Shown here in pieces: positions 1 to 8,379 of a stretch of 64,000 nucleotides of DNA. A program made the position numbers and the translations under genes. Numbering within the stretch: the first letter of the stretch is position 1; the number at the start of each line of letters is the position of its first letter. This DNA comes from Sanguibacter keddieii DSM 10542 (GTDB taxonomy: Bacteria; Actinomycetota; Actinomycetes; Actinomycetales; Cellulomonadaceae). The DNA lies in contig NC_013521.1 in the NCBI RefSeq assembly GCF_000024925.1, positions 2,418,001 through 2,482,000 of the forward strand, written 5' to 3'. Below the pieces are notes generated by a model, which was given only the letters and a program-made list of their open reading frames with translations, did not search any database and had not been told where the DNA came from.

Positions 1-60
1 GTCCTCTCGAGGTGCAGTGGGTCATGGTGCGGTGGGTGGTCACGTGCTGCGCTCCGCCTG
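1..60 (-). promoter_or_regulatory. Short spacer with ribosome-binding site of the next gene beyond the left edge
   Basis: Downstream of the NfeD stop on the minus strand this stretch holds no gene. Its last bases read CCTCGAGAGGAC on the minus strand, a good purine-rich ribosome-binding site, so a gene probably starts just outside the window. NfeD genes are often followed by an SPFH/band-7 partner, which would fit, but the partner itself is not visible. Confidence 0.3.
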
Positions 61-525
61 TCACAGGACGGGCGGTGCGCCGGGTGAGCTGTGGGGGGCC
101 TCGACGGCGTCTACGACAGCCGTCGCGCCCTCGATGCGGACGACGCGGACGTCGGTCCCCGGGGAGAAGGTCACGGCGCCGAGGGACCGGGCGGTCCACA
201 CCTCGCCGAGGAGCTTGATGCGCCCGCCGGTCTCGCCGACCTCGGACACGACGGTCCCGACGCGACCGGGGAGCGCGGCGGCGCCGGTCTCGACGAGGGG
301 CTCGCGCTGGCGGAGGTACTTGAGCAGCCACGGGCGCAGGGCCAGCAGCAGGAGCGTGGACACGACGCCGAACACGACGATCTGCCCGACGAGCCCGAGG
401 CCCAGGGCGCTCGCGATGCCAGCGGCGATCGCGCCGCCGGCGAACATGATGAGGACCAGGTCGAGGGTGACGACCTCCACGACCACGAGGAGCAGCGCTG
501 CTCCGATCCACCAGTACCAGTCCAT
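61..525 (-). CDS. NfeD-family membrane protein
   Basis: Small membrane protein of the NfeD family, usually paired with SPFH/flotillin-like proteins and thought to act in membrane microdomain organisation. It has two or three hydrophobic N-terminal segments (about residues 3-65) and a C-terminal soluble OB-fold-like half with the typical LPGRVGTV and GRIKLLGEVW stretches. The ATG at 525 is chosen because GGAGG lies 5 nt upstream; an ATG at 555 would add ten residues but has no such site. Product about 154 residues. The likely SPFH partner would lie downstream, outside the window. Confidence 0.85.
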   Translation of the reverse strand: MDWYWWIGAALLLVVVEVVTLDLVLIMFAGGAIAAGIASALGLGLVGQIVVFGVVSTLLLLALRPWLLKYLRQREPLVETGAAALPGRVGTVVSEVGETGGRIKLLGEVWTARSLGAVTFSPGTDVRVVRIEGATAVVDAVEAPHSSPGAPPVL

Positions 526-567
526 GGGTGCCTCCGCTCCGTCAAAGCCGAACATGGCTTTGCCGAA

Positions 568-573
568 ACTTTA
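568..573 (-). promoter_or_regulatory. Candidate -10 box for the NfeD gene
   Basis: On the minus strand TAAAGT sits about 42 nt before the ATG at 525. This would give a leader of roughly 35 nt containing the GGAGG site. No convincing -35 element is visible, so this is an inference from spacing. Confidence 0.35.
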
Positions 574-622
574 CGCTATCGAGCCCAGTCTGGCGCGGTG
601 GCCCGCGGGGAGAAGTCCCCGG

Positions 623-1441
623 TCAGTCGGCGTGGCCGCCGCTGCGGGCCGGCTCGACCTGGGCCGCGCGAGCAGACCAGCGGTCGCCTGTCCGGCTCAC
701 CTCGAGCGGCAGGCCGAAGGCCTCGCTCAGGTGCTCGTCGGTGAGCACCTCGGCGATCGGCCCGGCGGTGTGCACGCCGCCGTCGCGCATGAGCATGACG
801 TGCGTGAAGCCCGGCGGGATCTCCTCGACGTGGTGAGTCACGAGGACCAGCACCGGCGACTGCGGGTACGCGGCGAGCTCGGAGAGGGCGCCGACGAGCT
901 CTTCGCGCCCGCCCAAGTCCAGGCCGGCCGCCGGCTCGTCGAGGAGCAGCAGCTCGGGGTCGGTCATGAGGGCGCGGGCGATCTGCACACGCTTGCGCTC
1001 GCCCTCGCTCAGGGTGCCGAAGCGACGGTCGGCGAGGTGGTCGACCCCGAAGGCCGCCAGCAGGTCCGTCGCGCGGGACACGTCGAGGTCCTCGTAGGAC
1101 TCGCGCCAGCGGCCGGTCACGGCGTAGGCGGCGGTGAGGACCACGTCGGAGACGACCTCGGAGGCGGGGATGCGGTCCGCGAGCGCCGCGCTGGCGAGGC
1201 CGATGCGCGGCCGGAGCTCGAAGACGTCGACCTTGCCGAGCTGGGTGTCGAGGATCTTCGCGACGCCCTTGGTGGGGTGCATGCGGGCCGAGGCGATCTG
1301 CAGGAGGGTCGTCTTGCCGGCTCCGTTGCGGCCGAGGATCACCCACCGTTCGCCCTCGGCGATCTGCCACGACACGTCGTCGAGGATGTTCTTCTCACCG
1401 CGGCGGACAGAGACGTTCTCGAGGTCAAGCACCCAGGTCAT
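623..1441 (-). CDS. ABC transporter ATP-binding protein (orphan)
   Basis: Single ABC ATPase domain of 272 residues. Visible motifs are Walker A GRNGAGKTT (about residue 38), the signature LSEGERKRV (about 145), Walker B LLLLDEPAAG and the switch histidine in VLVTHHVEEI. The ATG at 1441 precedes the usual beta-strand start (TWVLDLENVSV); longer upstream reading frames are not coding-like. No permease gene is next to it, so it may work with a permease encoded elsewhere or as a soluble ATPase. It resembles the stand-alone ATPases common in actinobacteria; the substrate cannot be deduced. Confidence 0.88.
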   Translation of the reverse strand: MTWVLDLENVSVRRGEKNILDDVSWQIAEGERWVILGRNGAGKTTLLQIASARMHPTKGVAKILDTQLGKVDVFELRPRIGLASAALADRIPASEVVSDVVLTAAYAVTGRWRESYEDLDVSRATDLLAAFGVDHLADRRFGTLSEGERKRVQIARALMTDPELLLLDEPAAGLDLGGREELVGALSELAAYPQSPVLVLVTHHVEEIPPGFTHVMLMRDGGVHTAGPIAEVLTDEHLSEAFGLPLEVSRTGDRWSARAAQVEPARSGGHAD

Positions 1442-1521
1442 GGTCACCGACCTTATCCGCTCCCCGGGGGTGACGCCGACCGTGCCACGCCGCCAGCGCG
1501 CCCTGCGGCGCACGGGCGGCG

Positions 1522-1527
1522 TAGTTT
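1522..1527 (+). promoter_or_regulatory. -10 box of a probable leaderless transcript
   Basis: TAGTTT lies 7 nt before the GTG at 1535 and there is no Shine-Dalgarno sequence between them. Transcription would start at or next to the start codon. Confidence 0.5.
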
Positions 1528-1534
1528 TGTCGTC

Positions 1535-2407
1535 GTGACCTCGCACGCCTCGCGCCCCACCCGTCCCGACCCGGGGGCGATCGTCCCCCGCTCCGCCTCG
1601 CTCGCTCTGTGGTTGTGGGCCACGGTGCGGCCCGACGACGCGCCCGCCGCGGTGCGGACCGTCGTCGACGACGACGAGCCGCACCGGCTGGTCGAGGTGC
1701 CGCCGGACGGGCTGCCGGCCGCGGACCTCGAGGAGCTCTTCTCGGTGTGGGCGGGCCGCGTGCGGTCCGCCGCGGCGATCTTCCCCGGTCCGGGTGACGC
1801 GATGGGGGCTCCGGCGCCGATCAGCCCGATCGCGATCGACGCCGAGGAGTGCGTGCTCGTGACGGTCGCGGCCGGGCCGCAGGCGCCGGGTGCCGGCGTG
1901 GTGCCTCCCGGGCCGGACGCGCCGGAGGTCTTGGAGCACTGGGCCCTGGTGCCCGAGGTCGAGCGCTTCGGCTCGGTCCTCGAGCCCGGGCACCTCGTCA
2001 CGTGGACGGTGGCCCGGATCGAGACGTGGGAGCACCGCACACTCGGGGTGGTCGGCACGCTCGACGACGCGCAGCGCCAGCTGCGCCTGGGGCTGCGCGA
2101 GGCGACCGAGGCCCTCATGGAGCTGGACGTCTCGCGCTGGCGGGAGGACGCCGCCGGTGTCATCGCGTCGCTGCGCGAGCCCGTCGACCTCCGGTCGGTG
2201 CTGCCGCGGGACGTCGACGCCCGCCGGGCCGAGGTGTTCCAGTCGGCCGCGCGGCTGCGCGCCATCGTGGACCTCGCGACGGCGGACGACGGCGGCGCGG
2301 TCAACCTGTGGCAGGCCGACCAGCGCTCGACCGCCCTGCGCGAGGTCGACCGTGCGGCACGCCGCGCGATGTCCGCCGCCACCCTGCACGTCCCCGACGG
2401 AGCCTGA
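1535..2407 (+). CDS. Conserved hypothetical protein, 290 residues
   Basis: I do not recognise a named family. The product begins VTSHASRPTRP and has an aromatic stretch LALWLWATVRP near residue 23. It is acidic overall, with no membrane segment or signal peptide. The reading frame is open far upstream, but that part is the antisense of the ABC ATPase gene. The GTG at 1535 is selected because a -10 box sits just before it and codon usage changes there. It runs convergently with glgA and stands alone as a transcription unit, divergent from the ABC ATPase. A cytoplasmic protein of unknown role is all the sequence supports. Confidence 0.7.
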   Translation: MTSHASRPTRPDPGAIVPRSASLALWLWATVRPDDAPAAVRTVVDDDEPHRLVEVPPDGLPAADLEELFSVWAGRVRSAAAIFPGPGDAMGAPAPISPIAIDAEECVLVTVAAGPQAPGAGVVPPGPDAPEVLEHWALVPEVERFGSVLEPGHLVTWTVARIETWEHRTLGVVGTLDDAQRQLRLGLREATEALMELDVSRWREDAAGVIASLREPVDLRSVLPRDVDARRAEVFQSAARLRAIVDLATADDGGAVNLWQADQRSTALREVDRAARRAMSAATLHVPDGA

Positions 2408-2416
2408 CCCCGCACC

Positions 2417-2521
2417 AGGTCGCACCACCAGGCTCGAGGTCGCACAGTCACGCCAGACACCCCCGATTCAGAGGCAGATCTGGCGTGTCCCTGCGACCTC
2501 GCGATCAGGCGTGCGACCTCG
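2417..2521. repeat. Palindromic intergenic element built from AGGTCGCA units
   Basis: Between two convergent genes. The unit AGGTCGCA occurs twice on the plus strand (2417-2424, 2437-2444) and as TGCGACCT twice further right (2492-2499, 2512-2519). The inner pair extends into an imperfect stem: arms 2435-2457 and 2479-2501 match at 19 of 23 positions, including an uninterrupted CACGCCAGA/TCTGGCGTG block. It probably acts as a bidirectional terminator and may be a dispersed repeat of the REP type. Confidence 0.6.
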
Positions 2522-2542
2522 CGGGGCCAGCAGCTGGTGTGG

Positions 2543-3772
2543 CTAGCGCGCCGCCCACTGGTCGAGGACGGTCTGGTAGACCTCGAGGGTGCGGTCGGCG
2601 ATGGCGTCCCACGCGAAGTGGTCCTCGACGCGCTTGCGGGCGGCCACGCCCATCGCGGCGGCACGCTCGGGGTCGGTGACGACGTCGGTGAGGGCCTTGG
2701 CCAGGTCGGCGACGAAGCGCTCGGGGTCCGTCGGGGTCCCCGTGCCGTCCTGCACCTGGTCGATGGGCACCAGCAGGCCGGTGACGCCGTCGTCGACGAC
2801 CTCGGGGATCCCGCCGGTCGCGCTGCCGACCACGGGCAGGCCCACGGCCATGGCCTCGAGGTTCACGATGCCGAGCGGCTCGTAGACGGAGGGGCACACG
2901 AACACGGTCGACGCGGCGAGCACGGCGACGAGGTCGGGGCGCGGGAGCATCTCCTCGATCCACACGACGCCCTCGCGGCGGGACGAGAGCTCGGCGACGG
3001 CCGTGGCCACCTCGGTGGCGATCTCCGGGGTGTCGGGGGCCCCGGCGCAGAGGATCAGCTGGACGTCCTCGGGCAGCCGGTCCGCCGCCTGGAGCAGGTA
3101 CGGCAGGCCCTTCTGCCGCGTGATGCGACCGACGAACACCACGGCGGGACGCTCCGGGTCGATCCCGAGCGCACGCACGACGGAGTCGGCGCGCACGGCC
3201 TCGTCACCGGTGGGTCGGACCCATCCGTCGAGGTCGATGCCGTTGTGCACCACGTGCACCTTGGCCGGGTCGACGTCGGGGTAGGACCGCAGGATGTCGG
3301 CGCGCATGCCGGCGCTCACCGCGATGATGCCGGCGGCACCCTCGTAGGCGGTCTTCTCGGCCCAGCCGGACAGCGCGTAGCCGCCGCCGAGCTGCTCGGC
3401 CTTCCACGGGCGCAGCGGCTCGAGGGAGTGCGCCGAGAGCACGTGCGGGATCCCGTGCAGCAGACCGGCGAGGTGCCCGCCGAGGTTCGCGTACCAGGTG
3501 TGGGAGTGCACGAGGTCCGCGCCGGCCACGTCGCCCGCCATGGCGAGGTCCACGCCGAAGGTCGCGAGCGCCGGGTTGGCTCCCTCGAGGTCCGGCGGTG
3601 GCGCGTACCCGGTGACGCCCTCCTGGGCGTCGTCACCGGTCCGGGGGCCGTCGAAGCAGCGGACGCGCACGTCGACGCGGCTGCGCAGCACGGCCGACAG
3701 CTCGGCGACGTGGACACCAGCCCCGCCGTAGACGAACGGGGGGTACTCACGGGTCAACAGGTCGATTCTCAC
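2543..3772 (-). CDS. glgA: Actinobacterial glycogen synthase / alpha-maltose-1-phosphate synthase (GT4)
   Basis: GT4-type retaining glycosyltransferase of 409 residues using ADP-glucose. The N-terminus has the donor/acceptor loop YPPFVYGGAGVHVAELS. The C-terminal half has FVGRITRQKGLPYLL and the E-X7-E motif in YEPLGIVNLEAMAVG. It is divergent from glgC, which makes ADP-glucose, with only 57 bp between the start codons. In mycobacteria the homologue at this position (Rv1212c) was shown to make maltose-1-phosphate for the GlgE pathway (renamed GlgM), so either product is possible here. Start GTG at 3772 is just downstream of a -10 box and precedes the conserved RIDLLTREYPP. Confidence 0.93.
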   Translation of the reverse strand: MRIDLLTREYPPFVYGGAGVHVAELSAVLRSRVDVRVRCFDGPRTGDDAQEGVTGYAPPPDLEGANPALATFGVDLAMAGDVAGADLVHSHTWYANLGGHLAGLLHGIPHVLSAHSLEPLRPWKAEQLGGGYALSGWAEKTAYEGAAGIIAVSAGMRADILRSYPDVDPAKVHVVHNGIDLDGWVRPTGDEAVRADSVVRALGIDPERPAVVFVGRITRQKGLPYLLQAADRLPEDVQLILCAGAPDTPEIATEVATAVAELSSRREGVVWIEEMLPRPDLVAVLAASTVFVCPSVYEPLGIVNLEAMAVGLPVVGSATGGIPEVVDDGVTGLLVPIDQVQDGTGTPTDPERFVADLAKALTDVVTDPERAAAMGVAARKRVEDHFAWDAIADRTLEVYQTVLDQWAAR

Positions 3773-3778
3773 GTCGAC

Positions 3779-3784
3779 ACGGTA
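3779..3784 (-). promoter_or_regulatory. -10 box of glgA, probable leaderless transcript
   Basis: On the minus strand TACCGT is followed by six bases (GTCGAC) and then the GTG start of glgA. No Shine-Dalgarno sequence is present. Confidence 0.55.
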
Positions 3785-3817
3785 GCGCTTCTGGGTGCAT
3801 CCGGGGGCGCGCGGCCC

Positions 3818-3823
3818 TAAGGT
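3818..3823 (+). promoter_or_regulatory. -10 box of glgC, probable leaderless transcript
   Basis: TAAGGT is followed by CATGGC and the ATG of glgC at 3830. The two divergent -10 boxes lie only 33 bp apart, so their upstream elements overlap and the two promoters may compete or share a regulator. Confidence 0.55.
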
Positions 3824-3829
3824 CATGGC

Positions 3830-5068
3830 ATGGCAGCCCCTAAAGTTCTCGCGATCGTCCTGGCAGGCGGCGAAGGCAACCGTCTCAAGCCGCTGACGGC
3901 GCACCGCGCAAAGCCAGCCGTCCCCTTCGGCGGCATCTACCGACTTGTCGACTTCGCGCTCTCGAACCTCGTCAACTCGCACTACCTGCACATCGTCGTG
4001 CTGACCCAGTACAAGTCCCACAGCCTGGACCGCCACATCTCCAAGACGTGGCGGATGTCGGCGCTCCTCGGCAACTACGTGGCACCGGTCCCCGCACAGC
4101 AGCGGGTCGGCAAGCACTGGTACCTCGGGTCCGCCGACGCCATCTTCCAGTGCCTCAACATCATCGAGGACGAGCGCCCCGACATCGTCGTGGTGGTCGG
4201 CGCCGACCACGTGTACCGCATGGACTTCTCCCAGATGGTGGACGCCCACATCGCCTCGGGCGCCGAGCTCACGGTCGCCGGCATCCGCCAGCCGATCGCC
4301 CTCGCCACCGAGTTCGGCGTGATCGACACCGACCCGGCCACCCCCGACAAGATCCGCGCCTTCCTCGAGAAGCCTGCCGACCCGGTGGGCCTCGCCGACT
4401 CCCCCGGGGAGATCCTCGCGTCGATGGGCAACTACGTCGTCAACGCCGACGCGCTCGTCGAGGCCGTCACCAAGGACGCCGACAACCTCGAGTCCCGGCA
4501 CGACATGGGCGGCGACATCGTCCCGTACTTCGTCGACCGCGGGACCGCCGGCGTCTACGACTTCATCCGCAACGACGTGCCCGGCTCGACCGACCGCGAC
4601 CGCGACTACTGGCGCGACGTCGGGACCATCGACTCGTACTACGAGGCCAACAAGGACCTCATCGCGGTCACCCCGGTCTTCAACCTCTACAACCACGAGT
4701 GGCCGCTGCACACCGGCTACGTCGGCCTCCCCCCGGCCAAGTTCGTGCACGCCGGTGCCGGTCGCCTCGGCCACGCCGCCGACTCGATCGTGTCCCCCGG
4801 TGTCCTCATCTCCGGCGCGACGGTCGTCGGCTCGGTGCTCTCCCCCGGGGTGCACCTGCACTCCTGGGCGGCCGTGTCGGACAGCGTCCTGCTCGACGAC
4901 GTCCAGGTGCACCGGCACGCCCAGGTCCACCGGGCGATCGTCGACAAGAACGTCATCATCAAGGAGCGCGCCCGCGTCGGCCTCAACGCCGATGAAGACC
5001 GCGCCCGCGGCTTCACGGTCACCGAGTCCGGCATCACCGTGGTCCCCAAGGGGACGATCGTCGAGTAA
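3830..5068 (+). CDS. glgC: Glucose-1-phosphate adenylyltransferase (ADP-glucose pyrophosphorylase)
   Basis: Makes ADP-glucose from ATP and glucose-1-phosphate, the committed step for glycogen and related alpha-glucans. At 412 residues it has the normal family length. Visible are the N-terminal nucleotide-binding loop [13 protein letters not shown], the catalytic region [14 protein letters not shown], the sugar-phosphate region around [10 protein letters not shown], and a C-terminal left-handed beta-helix ([19 protein letters not shown], then [15 protein letters not shown]). Divergent from glgA, its pathway partner. A good hairpin follows the gene, so it is probably monocistronic. Confidence 0.96.
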   Translation: MAAPKVLAIVLAGGEGNRLKPLTAHRAKPAVPFGGIYRLVDFALSNLVNSHYLHIVVLTQYKSHSLDRHISKTWRMSALLGNYVAPVPAQQRVGKHWYLGSADAIFQCLNIIEDERPDIVVVVGADHVYRMDFSQMVDAHIASGAELTVAGIRQPIALATEFGVIDTDPATPDKIRAFLEKPADPVGLADSPGEILASMGNYVVNADALVEAVTKDADNLESRHDMGGDIVPYFVDRGTAGVYDFIRNDVPGSTDRDRDYWRDVGTIDSYYEANKDLIAVTPVFNLYNHEWPLHTGYVGLPPAKFVHAGAGRLGHAADSIVSPGVLISGATVVGSVLSPGVHLHSWAAVSDSVLLDDVQVHRHAQVHRAIVDKNVIIKERARVGLNADEDRARGFTVTESGITVVPKGTIVE

Positions 5069-5112
5069 CCCGCACCGCCGGAGAGGGGCCGCTACTCTCC
5101 GCCCCCCTCTGA

Positions 5113-5145
5113 CCGAGCCGCGTCCGCTGTGCGGGCGCGGCTCGG
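5113..5145 (+). terminator. Hairpin terminator downstream of glgC
   Basis: Arms 5113-5127 and 5131-5145 pair at 14 of 15 positions around a TGT loop. No U-tract follows, as is usual in GC-rich actinobacteria. It lies between glgC and the serB promoter. Confidence 0.55.
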
Positions 5146-5164
5146 TGCGTCCCGGGGTCCCGCC

Positions 5165-5170
5165 TAGGCT
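5165..5170 (+). promoter_or_regulatory. -10 box of serB, probable leaderless transcript
   Basis: TAGGCT is followed by six bases and the GTG start codon of serB at 5177, with no Shine-Dalgarno sequence. Confidence 0.55.
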
Positions 5171-5176
5171 GGTCCG

Positions 5177-5881
5177 GTGACCGAGACTCCCGCACCCCTG
5201 TCCGCCGCCACCGCGGAGCCCGTCGAGGGCACCGCCACCGCGCCCTCCCCCCGCCGTCTGGTGGTGATGGACGTCGACTCGACGCTCATCACTCAGGAGG
5301 TCATCGAGCTCATCGCGGCTCACGCCGGGACGCAGGACCTCGTGGCCGCGGTGACCGAGCGGGCGATGCGGGGCGAGCTGGACTTCGCCGAGTCGCTGCG
5401 CGAGCGCGTCGCGACGCTCGCCGGGGTCCCCGTCACGGCGCTCGACGAGGTCCGCCGGACGACCACCTTCACCCCGGGCGCGCGCGAGCTCGTCGCGGAG
5501 TGCCACCGGCGCGGCTGGGTGGTCGCGCTGGTCTCGGGCGGCTTCACCGAGGTCGTCGCCCCGCTCGCCGCGGAGCTGGGCATCACGCTCTTCCGCGCGA
5601 ACCACCTCGAGGTCGTCGACGGCGTGCTCACGGGCAGGACCACCGGTCAGGTGGTCGACCGGGCGTACAAGGCGCAGACGCTGCGCGAGCTCGCCGAGCA
5701 GGAGGGCGTCGCGATCGAGCACACGGTCGCGATCGGCGACGGCGCCAACGACCTCGACATGATCGCCGCTGCCGGCATCGGCATCGCCTTCGCGGCGAAG
5801 CCGGTCGTCCGGGAGCAGGCCCCCTACTCGGTCGACGGGCCGCGCCTCGACGCGGTGCTCGAGATCATCGACGCGGCCTGA
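5177..5881 (+). CDS. serB: Phosphoserine phosphatase
   Basis: HAD-superfamily enzyme that releases L-serine from O-phosphoserine, the last step of serine biosynthesis. HAD motif I is MDVDSTLI (about residue 31, nucleophile and acid aspartates), motif II is VSGGF, motif III a lysine in RAYKAQTL, and motif IV GDGANDLDMI. The 234-residue product is the short SerB form without the N-terminal ACT domains found in mycobacterial SerB2. The first 27 residues are Pro/Ala-rich and probably disordered. GTG start is set by the -10 box immediately upstream. Confidence 0.93.
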   Translation: MTETPAPLSAATAEPVEGTATAPSPRRLVVMDVDSTLITQEVIELIAAHAGTQDLVAAVTERAMRGELDFAESLRERVATLAGVPVTALDEVRRTTTFTPGARELVAECHRRGWVVALVSGGFTEVVAPLAAELGITLFRANHLEVVDGVLTGRTTGQVVDRAYKAQTLRELAEQEGVAIEHTVAIGDGANDLDMIAAAGIGIAFAAKPVVREQAPYSVDGPRLDAVLEIIDAA

Positions 5882-5925
5882 CACCGACCGCCACGGCCTC
5901 GCGCGAGCTCGCGCGACACCAGCCC

Positions 5926-5983
5926 AGCACGACGAAGGACCGGGACCGATGCCCTCGAGGCGTCGGTCCCGGTCCTTCGTGCT
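5926..5983. terminator. Bidirectional hairpin between serB and the SixA-like gene
   Basis: Arms at 5926-5949 and 5963-5983 are perfectly complementary except for a 3-nt bulge in the left arm; the loop is about 13 nt. It separates two convergent genes. A second small palindrome (GCGCGAGCTCGCGC) lies just before it at 5901-5914. Confidence 0.7.
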
Positions 5984-6002
5984 GCTGCGGGGCCCGTGAG
6001 CC

Positions 6003-6527
6003 TCAGTCCGCGGCGCGGACCAGACGGACGAGCGTGCCGGTGCGCCGGCCCCAGGCGTCCCACGGGACGTCGGACTCGACGACGGAGTACGAGGCGGTCG
6101 GCACGCCGACCTGCACCTGACGCAGCGCAGCAGAGTCCGAGTCCGGCCCCGCGAGGTGCTCCGCGACAGAGGACATGATCGGCTCGTGGCCGACCACGAG
6201 CACCGTGCGGACCCTGTCGTCGACGGCCGCCACGAGGGCGAGCACCTGCGCGACGTCAGCCGTGTACAGGTCGGCGGTCACGGTGACCTCGGGCTCGACG
6301 TCGCCGAGCCCGGGGCGCACCAGGTCCCACGTCTGGCGGGTGCGCACGGCGTCCGAGCACAGCACCACCTCGGGGAGCACCTCGGCGGCCGCGAGGGACC
6401 GTCCGACCGCGGAGGCCTGCGACCGGCCCTTGAGGGCGAGCGGTCGCAGGACGTCCGGCACGGTGCCGCCCGGCTCCGCCTTCGCGTGGCGCAGCAGGAC
6501 CAGGCGGCGCACCGCGGTCGTCGTCAC
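6003..6527 (-). CDS. SixA-like histidine phosphatase
   Basis: Histidine-phosphatase superfamily, SixA branch, 174 residues. The catalytic motif is LLRHAKAEPG at the N-terminus (RHG-type histidine), with the second histidine in VLVVGHEPIMS. SixA-type enzymes dephosphorylate phosphohistidine or small phosphate esters; the substrate here is unknown. The GTG at 6527 lies 4 nt after the fabI stop, so the two genes are co-transcribed and probably translationally coupled. No functional link to fatty-acid synthesis is obvious. Confidence 0.82.
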   Translation of the reverse strand: MTTTAVRRLVLLRHAKAEPGGTVPDVLRPLALKGRSQASAVGRSLAAAEVLPEVVLCSDAVRTRQTWDLVRPGLGDVEPEVTVTADLYTADVAQVLALVAAVDDRVRTVLVVGHEPIMSSVAEHLAGPDSDSAALRQVQVGVPTASYSVVESDVPWDAWGRRTGTLVRLVRAAD

Positions 6528-6531
6528 CGGG

Positions 6532-7302
6532 CTACAGGCCCATGGCGTGCACGCCACCGTCGACGTGGACGATCTCACCGGTGGTCGCGGGGAACCAGTC
6601 GGAGAGCAGGGCGGCGACGGCGCGCGCGGTCGGCTCGGGGTTGGTCTGGTCCCAGCCGAGGGGAGCGCGCTCGGGCCAGCCGCCCTCCATCTTCTCGAAG
6701 CCGGGGATGGACTTGGCCGCGGTGGTGCGGATCGGTCCGGCCGAGACGAGGTTGACGCGGATGTTGTCGGCGCCGAGGTCACGGGCGAGGTAGCGCGAGG
6801 TCGACTCGAAGGCGGCCTTGGCGACGCCCATCCAGTCGTAGACGGGCCAGGCGAAGCTGCCGTCGAAGGTGAGGCCGACGATCGAGCCGCCGCCGTTGGT
6901 CATGAGGGGCTTGGCCGCGACCGCGAGGGACTTGAGCGAGAACGCCGAGACCTCGAGGGCCGTGGCGACGTCCTTCCACTCACCGCTGAGGAAGTTGCCG
7001 CCCATGACGGACTGCGGGGCGAAGCCGATCGAGTGGACCACGCCGTCGATGTGGTCGACGTGCTCGCGCACGTTCCCCTCGAGCGCGGCGAGGTGCTCGT
7101 CGTCGGTGACGTCGAGCTCGACGACCGGCGCGGCCTCCGGGAGACGCTTGGCGATCGCCTGCGTGAGGCGGAACTGGCGGCCGAAGGACGTCAGGACGAC
7201 CTGGGCGCCTTCCTGCTGCGCGAGGCGCGCGACGTGGAACGCGATCGAGTGGTCCGTGAGGACTCCCGTGACGAGCAGCTTCTTACCTTCGAGCAGGCCC
7301 AT
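6532..7302 (-). CDS. fabI: Enoyl-[acyl-carrier-protein] reductase (NADH), InhA/FabI type
   Basis: Reduces trans-2-enoyl-ACP in the last step of fatty-acid elongation. 256 residues, a short-chain dehydrogenase fold with the FabI-type nucleotide-binding start LLVTGVLTDHSIAFHVAR. The active-site tyrosine and lysine are in YDWMGVAKAAFESTSRYLAR (Y-X6-K). C-terminus is VDGGVHAMGL. It follows fabG with a 63-nt spacer, the same order as mycobacterial mabA-inhA. A GGAAGGATC site precedes the ATG. The protein would be the target class of triclosan and activated isoniazid. Confidence 0.95.
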   Translation of the reverse strand: MGLLEGKKLLVTGVLTDHSIAFHVARLAQQEGAQVVLTSFGRQFRLTQAIAKRLPEAAPVVELDVTDDEHLAALEGNVREHVDHIDGVVHSIGFAPQSVMGGNFLSGEWKDVATALEVSAFSLKSLAVAAKPLMTNGGGSIVGLTFDGSFAWPVYDWMGVAKAAFESTSRYLARDLGADNIRVNLVSAGPIRTTAAKSIPGFEKMEGGWPERAPLGWDQTNPEPTARAVAALLSDWFPATTGEIVHVDGGVHAMGL

Positions 7303-7365
7303 GCCTGATCCTTCCGACGGAGGGGTGGTACGAGAAAGAGGTGCGAGGAGACGGTCTGGCTCGGG

Positions 7366-8094
7366 TCAGTGACCCATGCCGAGGCCGCCGTCGACGGGGA
7401 TGACGGCGCCGCTGATGTAGCCGGCGTCGGGCGAGGCGAGGAAGAAGACCGCGCCGGCGACCTCGTCGGGCTCGGCGAACCGGCCCGCGGGGATCGACGC
7501 CTTGTAGGCCTTCTGGCGCTCCTCGGGGAGCTCGGCGGTCATCGCCGTGTTGATGAAGCCCGGGGCGACGACGTTCGCGGTGATGTTCCGCGAGCCGATC
7601 TCACGGGTGATCGAGCGGGCCATCCCGACGAGCGCAGACTTGGAGGCCGCGTAGTTGACCTGCCCCGCGCCGCCGAAGAGGCCGATCACGGAGGAGACGA
7701 GGACGATGCGCCCGCGGCGCATCTTGATCATGCCCTTGGACGCGCGGCGCACGCAGCGGAAGGTCCCGGTGAGGTTCACGTCGACGACGCTCTCGAACTC
7801 CTCGTCGGTCATGCGCATGAGCAGCTGGTCGCGGGTGATGCCCGCGTTGGCCACGAGCACCTCGACCGGGCCGAGCTCGGCCTCGATCGCCGTGAACGCC
7901 GCGTCCACGGCAGCGGTGTCGCTGATGTCCGCGACGGCGCCGAAGACGCCCTCGGGGAGGTCACCGCTGCGGTAGATGGTGGCCACGCGGTCACCGGCCG
8001 CGACGAAGCGCTCGGCGATCGCACGACCGATGCCGCGGTTCGCGCCGGTCACGAGGACCACGCGTGAGGTCTCAGTCGTCTCAGCCGCTGCCAC
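7366..8094 (-). CDS. fabG: 3-oxoacyl-[acyl-carrier-protein] reductase
   Basis: NADPH-dependent beta-ketoacyl-ACP reductase of fatty-acid elongation, 242 residues. Motifs: Rossmann TGANRGIGRAIA (about residue 15), NAG in LVANAGITRDQLL, catalytic serine in VLVSSVIG, and Y-X3-K in NYAASKSALVGMA. The C-terminus VIPVDGGLGMGH is typical. Start GTG at 8094 has GGAGG four bases upstream. It is the first gene of a fabG-fabI-SixA-like operon. Confidence 0.95.
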   Translation of the reverse strand: MAAAETTETSRVVLVTGANRGIGRAIAERFVAAGDRVATIYRSGDLPEGVFGAVADISDTAAVDAAFTAIEAELGPVEVLVANAGITRDQLLMRMTDEEFESVVDVNLTGTFRCVRRASKGMIKMRRGRIVLVSSVIGLFGGAGQVNYAASKSALVGMARSITREIGSRNITANVVAPGFINTAMTAELPEERQKAYKASIPAGRFAEPDEVAGAVFFLASPDAGYISGAVIPVDGGLGMGH

Positions 8095-8367
8095 AGGTCC
8101 TCCAAGGTGATGGTGCTCTGGTCGTGCGCCGGTCTCGAGCCGCAGGTCTGCGCGTGCGGCTGAGCGTCGGCGCGGCCCCGAACCGTACGGAGCCTGCGTC
8201 AGAACGGTAGCCGACCCGGGGTCGCGCCGGGGCGCAGGAATCCTCAGGGCGACGGGCCCACGCTAGTGGGAACCCTACAGAGTGTGGGGGTCCTGTGCTG
8301 GTCGGACAGCCGTTCTGCTGTGCCCGGCCGACAAAGATCGTGAGGGGCGTCACGAGCCCATCGCGCG

Positions 8368-8373
8368 TAAACT
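8368..8373 (+). promoter_or_regulatory. -10 box of the DUF3099 unit, probable leaderless transcript
   Basis: TAAACT is followed by CGAGAG and the GTG start at 8380. The rest of the 285-bp gap to fabG (8095-8367) shows no coding signal; it must also hold the fabG promoter, for which I found no clear -35/-10 pair. Confidence 0.55.
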
Positions 8374-8379
8374 CGAGAG

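Noticed and set aside
3773-5884. Upstream extension of the glgA frame to a 1113-codon reading frame
   Set aside because: The extension is antisense to glgC and serB. The GTG at 3772 with its -10 box and the conserved RIDLLTREYPP mark the true start.
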